Shown here: one piece after another, positions 53,270 through 62,447 of the stretch | Numbering within the stretch: the stretch's first letter is position 1 | Layout: every line of letters starts with the position of its first letter | Assembly: GCF_020164435.1 (NCBI RefSeq) | Contig: NZ_JAIUDQ010000011.1 | Span: 101,517-165,516, forward strand | Source: Phyllobacterium lublinensis | Lineage (GTDB): Bacteria > Pseudomonadota > Alphaproteobacteria > Rhizobiales > Rhizobiaceae | Direction: 5' to 3' | Length of the DNA: 64,000 nucleotides | Program-made: the position numbers and the translations under genes | Notes under the pieces: generated by a model | What the model saw: the letters and a program-made list of their open reading frames with translations, nothing else | The model's database searches: none | What the model was told of the DNA's origin: nothing

Positions 53270-53986
53270 TCATGGAAACAGCGCCTTCCTCACCATCGGA
53301 TAGACGCGAGCATGGCCAAGCATGTAGGCGGTAATGGCGTGGGCGTCGAAAATGCCATGAAACGCCCGGCCGAGAATGTTCAGCCCGCCCGTATAGGCGC
53401 CGAAAGCCGGCATGATCATACGCGACCGGTCACTGACGAAACAGCGTCTCTGTACTGACTGTCCGCGTCGCACCACCTTGGCCGCCGGATGCAGATGCCC
53501 GGCTATCTCGCCGGGAGAAGGCGATTTCGAGGGCTCGTGCCTGAAGACCAGGTTTCCGAGTGCCAGCTCCGTGAATGTTTCGCCCGGCAGTTCCGCCGGA
53601 TGGTTGGGATCGTGATTGCCGGTAATCCAGATCCACTCGCGTCCCGCCATAAGCAGGGAGAGTTCCGCCGCATAGATTGCGGGAAGACGGGCAGCCGCAT
53701 CACCATCATGAAAACTGTCACCAAGGCTGATCACGCAGGCAGGATTGTATCGCGCTATGACCGCTGCCAGTGCGGCCAGTGTCGTTGCCGTATCGTAGGG
53801 CGGCAGCAGCATGCCGCGCCGGGCGAAAGACGAGCCCTTTTCGAAATGCATGTCCGAAACCACGAGAATACGGTCATGGGCGAGATAGAGCGCACCTGAT
53901 GGATCGCAGACGGCGCCATGCCCGGCGACGACCAGTTCGGCCGTCCCGTGCAAAGCTGTCTTCATCGTCTGGAATGCCAGGTTCAT
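53270..53986 (-). CDS. pdeM: Ligase-associated DNA-damage-response metallophosphoesterase
   Basis: 238 residues. Calcineurin-like motifs: VVSDMHFEKGSSFARRG (DxH), ISLGDSFHDGDAA (GDxxHD), ITGNHDPNHP (GNHD), HEP and GEIAGHLHPAAKV (GHxH). It matches the PdeM/MPE protein always found with an Lhr-type helicase, exonuclease and ATP-dependent ligase. Overlaps the helicase stop by 4 bases, so coupled. A cytoplasmic nuclease or phosphodiesterase for DNA repair. An internal ATG at codon 8 is possible. Confidence 0.93.
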   Translation of the reverse strand: MNLAFQTMKTALHGTAELVVAGHGAVCDPSGALYLAHDRILVVSDMHFEKGSSFARRGMLLPPYDTATTLAALAAVIARYNPACVISLGDSFHDGDAAARLPAIYAAELSLLMAGREWIWITGNHDPNHPAELPGETFTELALGNLVFRHEPSKSPSPGEIAGHLHPAAKVVRRGQSVQRRCFVSDRSRMIMPAFGAYTGGLNILGRAFHGIFDAHAITAYMLGHARVYPMVRKALFP

Positions 53987-56523
53987 GTATTTTCCATCAT
54001 TTCCCGGGTCAGCTCGTCAGCAATCTCTTCCAGCAGCCTCTCATGCGCCTCACCGGGAACTCGTTCCTTTCCGATTTCCATCATGACGGGAACGGCGAGC
54101 GGCGAAATCCGCTCCAGATCCTTGTGGACTATGTGCCCCTTGATTCGGCTTAGCATACGGCCAAGCCGCTCAATGTCGAGCAGGCCCGCCGCCGCATCGG
54201 CGCGTGTTGCCTGAATCAGGATGTGGTCCGGCTCATGTTCGCGCAAGACGTCGTAGACAAGGTCCGTCGAGACAGTGACCTGCCGTCCGGTTTTTTCCTG
54301 CCCCGGGTGGCGCTTTTCCACCAATCCGGAGATCAGCGCGCAATTGCGGAAGGTGCGTTTCAACATCCAGCTTTCCGCCAGCCAGGCCTCGAGATCGTCA
54401 CCCAGCATGTCTTCATCGAAAAGGTCCGCAAGGGGCAACTCCCCCTTTTTGAACATGCGCCCCATGTCGCGCAGGCCCCAGACCGTCAGTGCATAGTCCG
54501 TGGCGACGAAGCCGAGCGGGCGCGCCTTCGCCCGTTCCAGCCGCCGGGTCAGCAACATCCCGAGCGTCTGGTGCGCCAGCCTGCCTTCGAACGGGTAGGT
54601 CACCATATAGGACCGCTCGCCGCGCGGAAACGTCTCGACAAGCAGGCTGCCGGGCTGTGGTATAATCGAGCGATCCTTCTGGATGCGCAGCCAGTCACTG
54701 ACCTGGTCTGGCAGGGCGCCCCAGCGTTTGGGGTCCGCAAGCATGGCACGCACCTGTTCCGCGAGATAGGTGGTCAGCGGAAACTTGCCGCCGGCATAGG
54801 CCGGAATCTTGGCATCAAAGCCCTCGGCATTCGAGACCATGCATTCATTTTCGCGAATGCCCTCGAAGCGCAGCACGCGGCCGGAAAAAAAGAAAGTATC
54901 GCCCGGACTGAGCGATTCGACGAAATATTCCTCCACCTTGCCGAGCACAGGGCCGCCCCTGACATTCCCGCCCTTGCCGCGTTGGCGGGTAAGCCGCACG
55001 TTGAGGCTCGGCGCCTCGATAATGGTGCCGACATTCAACCGGTACTGCTGGGCGAAACGCGGATGCGTCACACGCCAGGTTCCGTCTGCGGTTTGCCGGA
55101 TCTTGGCAAAGCGCTCATAGCTTTTCAGCGCGTAGCCACCGGTTGCAACGAACTCGACGATCCGGTCAAAGGTATGCCGGGGCAGCCCGGCATAGGGGAG
55201 GGCTGTCTTGATTTCGGCATAGAGATCGTCCGCACGGAACGGCTCGGCACAGGCCATGCCAAGCACGTGCTGCGCCAGCACATCGAGCGATCCTTCACCA
55301 AGCGGCGGCGTGTCCTGCGCGCCTATGTAGTTGGCGTCGAGAGCCGCCTGGCACTCCATCACCTCGAAACGGTTGGCCGGAACGAGGATGGCGCGCGAGG
55401 GTTCATCCATGCGGTGGTTGGAACGCCCGATGCGTTGGGCAAGCCGGCTCGCGCCTTTCGGTGCGCCGACATGAATGACGAGATCGACATCTCCCCAGTC
55501 AATGCCAAGATCGAGCGTCGAGGTGGCAACGACGGCGCGCAGCGCATTGGCCGCCATGGCCTGCTCCACCTTGCGGCGCTTGCTGACATCGAGTGACCCG
55601 TGGTGCAGCGCAATCGGCAGATTGTCCTCATTGGCCATCCACAGCTCGTGAAACAACCGCTCCGCCTGGCTGCGCGTGTTGACAAAGATCAGCGTCGTGC
55701 CGTGCCGTTTGATGGCATCGTAGATGCCTGGAAGCGCGTAGACCGCCGAATGCCCGGCCCAGGGGACGTGATCATCGGTGTCGAGGATCGTAATGTGCGG
55801 CTTCGCCCCACCTTCCACCGTAACAAGGCTCGCCATCGGCGCATCGCCCGTCTGTGGCAGGAGCCAGCGTCGCAATCCATCGGGGTCCGCGACAGTCGCG
55901 GAAAGTCCGATCGTCTGTACGCCGGGCTGTAACCGGCGCAGCCGCGCCAGGCCCAAAGAGAGCAGATGGCCGCGCTTCGACGTTACCAATGAGTGCAACT
56001 CGTCGAAGATCACATAGCGCAGGTCTTCAAAGAAACGGCCGGCGTCCTTTGCGGCGATCAGCAGCGCGAGTTGCTCCGGTGTCGTCAGCAGGATGTCCGG
56101 CGGCGCCAGTTTCTGCCGCTGCCGCTTGTAGGCGGGTGTGTCCCCCGTTCGCGTTTCGAGCGAAATGTCGAGACCGATCTCGTCGATGGGCATTTCGAGG
56201 TTGCGGTGGATATCGACTGCCAGCGCCTTCAACGGCGAAATGTAGAGCGTGTGCACGCCGCGGCTCGTCGCATTGCTCCTGCCGCGGGTCGCAAGGTCGA
56301 CCAGCGCCGGCAGGAACCCCGCCAGCGTCTTTCCCGCCCCGGTCGGGGCGATCAGCAAGGCGGAGTTTCCTTGGCTTGCCTCCTGCAGCAGTTCGAGCTG
56401 GTGTGCACGCGGCGACCAGCCCTTGGACTGAAACCAGTTCAGGAAGGGAAGCGGTAGATATGCGGCGCCGATGTCGGCCGGGGGTGATTTGCTGGTGCTC
56501 ACTGCAGCGAATGTAGTGGCCAT
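53983..56523 (-). CDS. lhr: Ligase-associated DEXH-box DNA helicase (Lhr-core type)
   Basis: 846 residues. Walker A LIAPTGAGKT (~57-66), motif II VIFDELHSL (DELH ~174), motif III GLSATVADP, motif VI QRIGRSNHRMDEPSRA, then the Lhr-specific winged-helix and C-terminal domain (~400-840; GGNVRGGPVLGKVEEYF, LSPGDTFFFSGRVLRFEG). A 3'-5' ATP-dependent translocase-helicase on single-stranded DNA. Leads the leftward arm (lhr-pdeM). The divergent arm encodes the exonuclease and ligase. Confidence 0.95.
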   Translation of the reverse strand: MATTFAAVSTSKSPPADIGAAYLPLPFLNWFQSKGWSPRAHQLELLQEASQGNSALLIAPTGAGKTLAGFLPALVDLATRGRSNATSRGVHTLYISPLKALAVDIHRNLEMPIDEIGLDISLETRTGDTPAYKRQRQKLAPPDILLTTPEQLALLIAAKDAGRFFEDLRYVIFDELHSLVTSKRGHLLSLGLARLRRLQPGVQTIGLSATVADPDGLRRWLLPQTGDAPMASLVTVEGGAKPHITILDTDDHVPWAGHSAVYALPGIYDAIKRHGTTLIFVNTRSQAERLFHELWMANEDNLPIALHHGSLDVSKRRKVEQAMAANALRAVVATSTLDLGIDWGDVDLVIHVGAPKGASRLAQRIGRSNHRMDEPSRAILVPANRFEVMECQAALDANYIGAQDTPPLGEGSLDVLAQHVLGMACAEPFRADDLYAEIKTALPYAGLPRHTFDRIVEFVATGGYALKSYERFAKIRQTADGTWRVTHPRFAQQYRLNVGTIIEAPSLNVRLTRQRGKGGNVRGGPVLGKVEEYFVESLSPGDTFFFSGRVLRFEGIRENECMVSNAEGFDAKIPAYAGGKFPLTTYLAEQVRAMLADPKRWGALPDQVSDWLRIQKDRSIIPQPGSLLVETFPRGERSYMVTYPFEGRLAHQTLGMLLTRRLERAKARPLGFVATDYALTVWGLRDMGRMFKKGELPLADLFDEDMLGDDLEAWLAESWMLKRTFRNCALISGLVEKRHPGQEKTGRQVTVSTDLVYDVLREHEPDHILIQATRADAAAGLLDIERLGRMLSRIKGHIVHKDLERISPLAVPVMMEIGKERVPGEAHERLLEEIADELTREMMENT

Positions 56524-56692
56524 CGTTCAATGCGCCAAGTTCTCTTTGTCAGGATTGCGCGGAGCAAAATGCGGCCTATCTTCGTTAGGTCACGGGAGTT
56601 GTGAAAAGATTGATGATACTTGTCTTTGGCCAAAGCGTTCCACGTCATACCCTCCCCACGAGGGGGAAGGCCAGAGGCGGCACGGTTACGCC

Positions 56693-57709
56693 ATGCTGAA
56701 ACGTCCCGAAGCCCTGCTGTGTTCGACACCCGCTGGCCTTTATTCTCCGGCCGGTGATTTCCACATCGACCCGGTCCATCCCGTTGACCGCGCATTGATC
56801 ACCCATGGCCATTCCGACCACGCCCGCTCCGGTCATCGCAAGGTGATGGCTACGCAGCAGACACTCGATATCATGGGTTTGCGCTATGGCGCGAATTTCG
56901 CGGGCGAAACACAGGCCGCGGGTGTAGGCGAGACCATAAGTATCAACGGCGTTTCGGTCAGCTTTCACGCGGCCGGCCACGTGCTGGGGTCGGCACAGAT
57001 CGCGGTGGAAAAGGACGGCATGCGCATTGTCGCCTCCGGCGACTACAAGCGACGTGCCGACCCGACCTGCGCGGGTTTCGAGCCGGTCGCCTGCGATGTC
57101 TTCATCACCGAGGCCACCTTTGCCCTGCCGGTATTCCGTCATCCCGACAGCCGCGACGAGATTGCCAAGCTGCTCAAATCTGTCGAACAGTTCCCGGAGC
57201 GCTCGCATCTGGTTGGGGCCTATGCGCTGGGCAAGGCCCAGCGCGTCATCCGCATGCTGCGCGACGCGGGCTATGACCGGACAATCCACATCCATGGTGC
57301 ACTCGAGAAGCTCTGCCAATACTACCAGTCGCAAGGGATAGACCTTGGCCCCCTTGCGCCAGCAACCACGGAGGCAGGCAACGTGCAGGATTTTGCCGGT
57401 GCCGTTGTCATTGGTCCACCCTCGGCATTTCTAGACCGCTGGGCGCGGCGTTTTCCCGACCCCGTCTCCTGTTTCGCCTCCGGCTGGATGCGCATTCGCC
57501 AGCGGGCACGCCAACAGGGCGTGGAGCTGCCGATCATCCTGTCCGATCATTGCGATTGGGACGAGCTGACCGGCACGATTGCCGAACTCGGACCCTCGCA
57601 GGTTTGGGTCACCCATGGACGCGAGGAGGCGCTGGTGCGCTGGTGCGAGCTGAATGGCTTTGCAGCACGGCCGCTCCACCTGGTCGGTTATGAGGACGAG
57701 GGGGACTAG
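56693..57709 (+). CDS. Ligase-associated DNA exonuclease (metallo-beta-lactamase/beta-CASP family)
   Basis: 338 residues from the ATG at 56693. Metallo-beta-lactamase motif THGHSDHARSGH (~32-43), further His in HAAGHVLGSAQIAV and Asp in VASGDYK. Beta-CASP part has HIHGALEKL and ILSDHCDWDELTGTI, ending with VTHGREEALVRW. It is the Exo component of the LHR cassette, related to Artemis/SNM1-type nucleases. A GC-rich stem (CCTCCCC...GGGGGAAGG near 56650) lies just upstream. Confidence 0.93.
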   Translation: MLKRPEALLCSTPAGLYSPAGDFHIDPVHPVDRALITHGHSDHARSGHRKVMATQQTLDIMGLRYGANFAGETQAAGVGETISINGVSVSFHAAGHVLGSAQIAVEKDGMRIVASGDYKRRADPTCAGFEPVACDVFITEATFALPVFRHPDSRDEIAKLLKSVEQFPERSHLVGAYALGKAQRVIRMLRDAGYDRTIHIHGALEKLCQYYQSQGIDLGPLAPATTEAGNVQDFAGAVVIGPPSAFLDRWARRFPDPVSCFASGWMRIRQRARQQGVELPIILSDHCDWDELTGTIAELGPSQVWVTHGREEALVRWCELNGFAARPLHLVGYEDEGD

Positions 57710-57715
57710 ATTGTA

Positions 57716-59341
57716 ATGGAAGAGTTCGCGCAACTCCTCGACCGGCTGGTCCTCACTCCGGCACGCAACGGCAAGCTCACGCTGCTGGTGGATTATTTTC
57801 GCGATACGCCTGATCCGGACCGGGGCTATGCCCTTGCCGCGCTCACTGGCGATCTAGACATCGCCAATGTCAAGCCAGCTATGATCCGCGGGCTCATCGC
57901 CGAGCGCATGGATGCACAGCTCTTCGCCTATTCCTATGATTATGTTGGGGACCTTGCAGAAACGATCGCACTGGTCTGGTCCACCGATGAGCCCGTCCTT
58001 GCCAATTCCGTTCCGACTCTTGGCGATATCGTCACCTCGCTGGCGCTGGCCTCGCGCAGCGACGCTGTGCGGCTCGTCGAGAAATGGCTTGATCAGCTCG
58101 ACGCCTCGGCCCGCTATGCCCTCCTGAAACTCGTCACCGGCGGCCTGCGCATTGGCGTTTCGGCGCGGCTGGCCAAACAGGCACTGGCACAATTCGGCGA
58201 TGTCGATGTCACCGAGATCGAGGAATTGTGGCACGGCCTGAAGCCCCCCTATGAAGCGCTCTTTGCCTGGCTCGAAAGCAAGGCCGACAAACCGCAGAGC
58301 CTTGCGGCCGCGCCGTTCCGGCCGGTCATGTTGTCCACGCCCCTCGAAGAGCCGGATTATTCAAGGATCAACCCCGAAGAATATGCCGCCGAATGGAAAT
58401 GGGACGGTATCCGCGTGCAATTGACGGCAGAGTCCGGCAAGCGCCGCATCTATTCGCGTACGGGCGACGATATCAGCCAGGCCTTTCCCGACATTACCGA
58501 TTTCATGACCTTCGAAGGCACGCTGGATGGCGAATTGCTGGTCGCAAGGAGCACCGGAACGGGCGTTGAGATCCGTGCCTTCGGTGATTTGCAGCAACGC
58601 CTCAACCGCAAGACCGTCTCGGCGAAGCAGCTCGAAAGCCATCCCGCTTTCGTCCGCCTGTATGACCTGCTCATCGATGGCGGCGATGACCTTCGTGGAT
58701 TGATGTTCAGCGAGCGGCGGGCCCGGCTTGAAGATTTTGTCGCGCAGCTGGAGCCGACACGCTTCGATCTGTCACCGCTTGTACCCTATCGCTCGTTTGA
58801 CGAGCTTGCGACATTGCGCAAGAATCCGCCCCATCCGATCATCGAGGGGCTGATGCTCAAGCAGCGCGCCTCCATCTACGTTCCCGGCCGTCCGAAGGGG
58901 CCGTGGTTCAAATGGAAGCGCGACCCCTTCACGATCGATGCCGTGCTGGTCTATGCGCAGCGCGGCCATGGCAAGCGCTCGAGTTACTACTCCGATTATA
59001 CATTCGCGGTCTGGACCGGGCCGGAAGCGGAACCTCATCTGGTTCCGGTCGGCAAGGCCTATTTCGGCTTTACCGACGAGGAACTGAAGCAGCTTGATGC
59101 CTTTGTGCGCAACAATACCACCGAACGATTCGGTCCCGTTCGTTCCGTTCGCGCGGAACCGGCACATGGTCTGGTCCTTGAAGTCGCGTTCGAAGGCCTC
59201 AACCGTTCGAAGCGGCACAAATCGGGCGTTGCCATGCGCTTTCCCCGCATCTCGCGCCTTCGCTGGGACAAGCCGCCGATCGAGGCCGACCGGCTGGAAA
59301 CCCTCGAGGCGCTCCTGCGCGATTCCGAAACGGCGAGCTGA
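57716..59341 (+). CDS. ATP-dependent DNA ligase of the LHR cassette
   Basis: 541 residues. N-terminal DNA-binding domain (~1-200), then the nucleotidyltransferase motif I EWKWDGIRVQ with catalytic Lys228, motif III FEGTLDGELLVA, motif IV region EGLMLKQRASIYVPGRPKGPWFKWKRDP (motif V KWKR), and an OB domain (FGPVRSVRAEPAHGLVLEVAFEG). Joins nicks using ATP, unlike the NAD+-dependent LigA. Follows the exonuclease gene by 6 bp. Confidence 0.95.
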   Translation: MEEFAQLLDRLVLTPARNGKLTLLVDYFRDTPDPDRGYALAALTGDLDIANVKPAMIRGLIAERMDAQLFAYSYDYVGDLAETIALVWSTDEPVLANSVPTLGDIVTSLALASRSDAVRLVEKWLDQLDASARYALLKLVTGGLRIGVSARLAKQALAQFGDVDVTEIEELWHGLKPPYEALFAWLESKADKPQSLAAAPFRPVMLSTPLEEPDYSRINPEEYAAEWKWDGIRVQLTAESGKRRIYSRTGDDISQAFPDITDFMTFEGTLDGELLVARSTGTGVEIRAFGDLQQRLNRKTVSAKQLESHPAFVRLYDLLIDGGDDLRGLMFSERRARLEDFVAQLEPTRFDLSPLVPYRSFDELATLRKNPPHPIIEGLMLKQRASIYVPGRPKGPWFKWKRDPFTIDAVLVYAQRGHGKRSSYYSDYTFAVWTGPEAEPHLVPVGKAYFGFTDEELKQLDAFVRNNTTERFGPVRSVRAEPAHGLVLEVAFEGLNRSKRHKSGVAMRFPRISRLRWDKPPIEADRLETLEALLRDSETAS

Positions 59342-59400
59342 CCGTTTTCGGCTTCACCGGAGCCGCCGCCACCACGCAACCTGAAAGGCGCAATGCATGC

Positions 59401-60570
59401 CTACTGCTTCTTGCTTTCGATGCGCCATTCCCTTGGGCTGAATGTGACATCGAACCGGGACAGGAACGAGCGGCCGAGGAGCCCGTCAACGCCGTCACCG
59501 AGCGCGTTTTCCGCATGCACCACAGCGGCAACGTCATTGGCCGTGACGCGCCCGACCTTGACTTCAGCCGCCGAGCTACGCTGTGCCATCGAGATGCCGT
59601 TCGCCGTATTCATGCGAACCGGATAATCACCCGACAACGGCATTTTTGCCCGCTCGGCAAAATCCTTCGACATCGAGACAAAGCTAGCGCCCGTATCGAC
59701 GATGAAGTTGCCAGGCGTCCCATTGATGCTGACCTTGGCGGTGATCACATCCTTCCCTTGCGTGGGGAAGCGATCACTGCCCTTGGCGTAGGCATGATCG
59801 CATTTGCCTTTCTTGTTGTATTCCCTGAGGATCGCCTGCGTGCGCGGCGTATCGTTCTGCGTCGGGTCGATTGATACCCAGGTCTGGATGGGCGTGATCG
59901 CTTCGCAGTATTTGCCTAGTGCCGCGTAGCTCAAGGAAGCACCCCGGAAGACCTCGCCATTGAGCGTGCTGATGTCCGCGGAAAGACCGATCGCGGAATC
60001 GTAAGCATTGATCGCCTCGTCATAACGCTTTGCGTCTTGAAGTATCTGGGCCCGCAAATAGTGGAATTGCGGCAGGTCCGGTGACAGGGCAAGCAGATCA
60101 TCTGACACCTTGAGGGCGGCGGCAAAGTCGCTCAAGCCATAGAGAATATCTGCTGCATGGTAGAGTGCCACGTCCGATGGCCGGCACTTCGTGGAATAGG
60201 CCTGGAATATCTTGGCCGCCTCGCGCTGATAACCTGCGTTCTGCAAGGCTATGGCAAGATCATATGTTGCATTCCAGTCGCAAGGTTCCCGGAACAGGAC
60301 GGCAAGATGTCCAGCGACAGGATCCCGACCAGCTACGCTTCTCGGCAAGGGCTCCATTTCGAGACGCGCGTAAAACGCTTCGGCACGGGGATCCGGTTTA
60401 AATCCGGCAAGATCCATGGCTTTGTCTTCAATGGCTTCGGATCCCAACCACAACGTTGCCGTGATCCCGGCGAGAATGCAGACAACAAAAATGATATGGA
60501 TGTATTCTTCCCAGACACTGGATCGCGGCGGAATCCCGCCGTTTCTGTCTTCCGACTCTGCTTTGAGCAT
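59401..60570 (-). CDS. Membrane-anchored TPR protein with retropepsin-like aspartic protease domain
   Basis: 389 residues from the ATG at 60570. One N-terminal transmembrane helix (YIHIIFVVCILAGITATLWLG), a TPR-rich middle (~75-250: DLAIALQNAGYQREAAKIFQ, LRAQILQDAKRYDEAINAYDSAIGL), and a C-terminal clan AA protease domain with FIVDTGASFVSM (catalytic Asp ~288) and a second half GLLGRSFLSRFDVTF. One DTG motif means it would work as a dimer. The domain is that of the TIGR02281-type proteases found in alphaproteobacteria; coupling to TPRs is less usual. Probably periplasmic. Confidence 0.82.
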   Translation of the reverse strand: MLKAESEDRNGGIPPRSSVWEEYIHIIFVVCILAGITATLWLGSEAIEDKAMDLAGFKPDPRAEAFYARLEMEPLPRSVAGRDPVAGHLAVLFREPCDWNATYDLAIALQNAGYQREAAKIFQAYSTKCRPSDVALYHAADILYGLSDFAAALKVSDDLLALSPDLPQFHYLRAQILQDAKRYDEAINAYDSAIGLSADISTLNGEVFRGASLSYAALGKYCEAITPIQTWVSIDPTQNDTPRTQAILREYNKKGKCDHAYAKGSDRFPTQGKDVITAKVSINGTPGNFIVDTGASFVSMSKDFAERAKMPLSGDYPVRMNTANGISMAQRSSAAEVKVGRVTANDVAAVVHAENALGDGVDGLLGRSFLSRFDVTFSPREWRIESKKQ

Positions 60571-60760
60571 GTAAATGACTTTCAATATCAATAAAAAAAC
60601 CAGGCAATATCCGGATATTCTTGACCATGCGCGGGCGTGATGGCAAGTCCTCAGTGTGCAATTCACCGCCATATTTCCGTGACCGCACGTTCCTCATGGT
60701 CAATCCGTCAAGAACATTATAAGGGTTGGGCGTGATCGTCATCTCGCAGGATGTGCAGCT

Positions 60761-62209
60761 ATGAGCGATACCGGCACCGAAAAGCCTGTCATTGTCTTGT
60801 TCCGCCACGATCTGCGGCTTGCAGACAATCGCGCCCTCTGCGCCGCGGCGCAGAGCAGGAAGCCGGTCATTCCGGTGTTTCTGCGCGATGAGCGGGTGAG
60901 CGGCGATCATCGTCCCGTGGGCGGCGCCAGGCGATGGTGGCTTCACCATTCACTGTTCGCACTTGCCGCTTCCCTTAATGCTCTCGGCGCTCCGCTCGTT
61001 CTCAGGCGCGGCAGGACCGACGACATCATCGACCACCTGATCGAAGAGACTGGAGCGGATCTGGTTGTCTGGAACCGCCGCTACGATCCCCCGGGGGCCG
61101 AGATTGACGAGGCGCTGCACACGGCGCTGGCGCAGCGATCCATCGCAACGAGAAGCTTCGAGGGGCAGCTGCTGCACGAGCCCTGTGCGCTCAAAACCGG
61201 TGCAGGCGGGCACTATCGTGTCTACACGCCATTCTGGCGCGCGCTCAATGCCATGCCCGAGCCGCGCGATCCGTTACCGGCGCCGGCGGCGCTGAAGTGC
61301 TGGTACCGCAAGGTCGCCTCTGACAATCTCGATGATTGGGCCCTCCTGCCGCAGGAGGCGGACTGGACCAAGGGATTTTCCGAAGCATGGACGCCCGGGG
61401 AGGAGGGGGCAAACAACCGGCTGCAGGGTTTTCTCGATGGCGCGGTCGGCGATTACACCGAGGATCGCGACCGGCCGGATATCGATGCGACGTCACGCCT
61501 GTCGCCCTACCTTGCCAATGGCGAGATCACGCCCTTCCAGATCTGGCACGCCACGAAGGGTCAGGGCCATGCCGGGGACCGGGCAGGGCTGGAGAAATTC
61601 CGCCAGGAGCTCGGATGGCGCGAGTTTTCCTATCATTTGCTGGTCAACAATCCGAAACTGCGCTCTGAAAATTACACCACCTCATTCGATGCATTCCCCT
61701 GGGAAAACCGGCCGGACCATCTCAGTGCCTGGAAGCATGGCAAGACCGGTTATCCGATCGTCGATGCCGGTATGCGGCAACTGTGGCAGACCGGCTGGAT
61801 GCACAATCGTGTGCGCATGATCGTAGCTTCCTTCCTGATCAAGCACCTGCTCATCGATTGGCGCATCGGGGAGGGATGGTTCTGGGATACGCTGGTCGAC
61901 GCGGACCCGGCCAACAATGCCGCGAGCTGGCAATGGGTGGCCGGGTCCGGCGCCGATGCCGCACCTTATTTCCGCATCTTCAATCCCGTCCTGCAGGGAG
62001 AGAAGTTCGACCCGGAAGGTATCTATGTGCGCCAGTTCGTGCCGGAGCTGACTGCTCTGCCGAACAAGTACCTGCATCGGCCATGGACTGCGCCCGAAAC
62101 TACGCTTGCAGAGGCGAAAGTTGAACTCGGCGAAACCTATCCGCGACCCATTGTCGACCACCAGCGAGCCCGAAAAAGGGCTCTGGAAGCCTTTGAGACG
62201 ACTCGATAA
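60761..62209 (+). CDS. phrB: Deoxyribodipyrimidine photolyase (class I)
   Basis: 482 residues. N-terminal antenna-binding Rossmann domain (IVLFRHDLRLADNRALCAAA). C-terminal FAD domain with SRLSPYLANGEITPFQIW, ELGWREFSYHLLVNNPKL, TGYPIVDAGMRQLWQTGWMHNRVRM and DADPANNAASWQWVAGSG, including the conserved Trp residues for electron transfer. Repairs UV-induced cyclobutane dimers with blue light. It lies near the LHR DNA-repair cassette but is separated from it by the TPR-protease. Confidence 0.96.
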   Translation: MSDTGTEKPVIVLFRHDLRLADNRALCAAAQSRKPVIPVFLRDERVSGDHRPVGGARRWWLHHSLFALAASLNALGAPLVLRRGRTDDIIDHLIEETGADLVVWNRRYDPPGAEIDEALHTALAQRSIATRSFEGQLLHEPCALKTGAGGHYRVYTPFWRALNAMPEPRDPLPAPAALKCWYRKVASDNLDDWALLPQEADWTKGFSEAWTPGEEGANNRLQGFLDGAVGDYTEDRDRPDIDATSRLSPYLANGEITPFQIWHATKGQGHAGDRAGLEKFRQELGWREFSYHLLVNNPKLRSENYTTSFDAFPWENRPDHLSAWKHGKTGYPIVDAGMRQLWQTGWMHNRVRMIVASFLIKHLLIDWRIGEGWFWDTLVDADPANNAASWQWVAGSGADAAPYFRIFNPVLQGEKFDPEGIYVRQFVPELTALPNKYLHRPWTAPETTLAEAKVELGETYPRPIVDHQRARKRALEAFETTR

Positions 62210-62273
62210 CCCCGGTTTTCCACAAAATCGGGAAAATTTATGCCCGAACCGAATTTTGCCGCATATTCATCAA

Positions 62274-62296
62274 AAAGCGCCGCCAAATGGCGCTTT
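62274..62296. terminator. Hairpin between phrB and the peptide-binding-protein gene
   Basis: AAAGCGCC, 7-base loop, GGCGCTTT. T residues follow only on the minus strand, so for phrB it is at best a weak terminator. It may also be part of a 5' leader structure of the downstream binding-protein mRNA, since a second stem (CGGG...CCCG, 62229-62246) precedes it. Confidence 0.35.
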
Positions 62297-62447
62297 GGTC
62301 CATATGGTGCAACTTTTCTTTGACGTGATCGTAAGCCCCATCCACGAAAAATATTACAACGAAAGCATTATACCCTCCTTGCCTTTGGGAAAATTTTGGC
62401 ATTTGTTCATGCCTTCGCAATTCTCTTAGAGGGGAAGGAAAAGAAAA

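Noticed and set aside
54223..55596. Long open frame (457 codons) on the plus strand opposite lhr
   Set aside because: It lies wholly inside the helicase gene, has no recognisable domain, and is explained by high-GC antisense coding bias. The helicase motifs on the other strand are complete.
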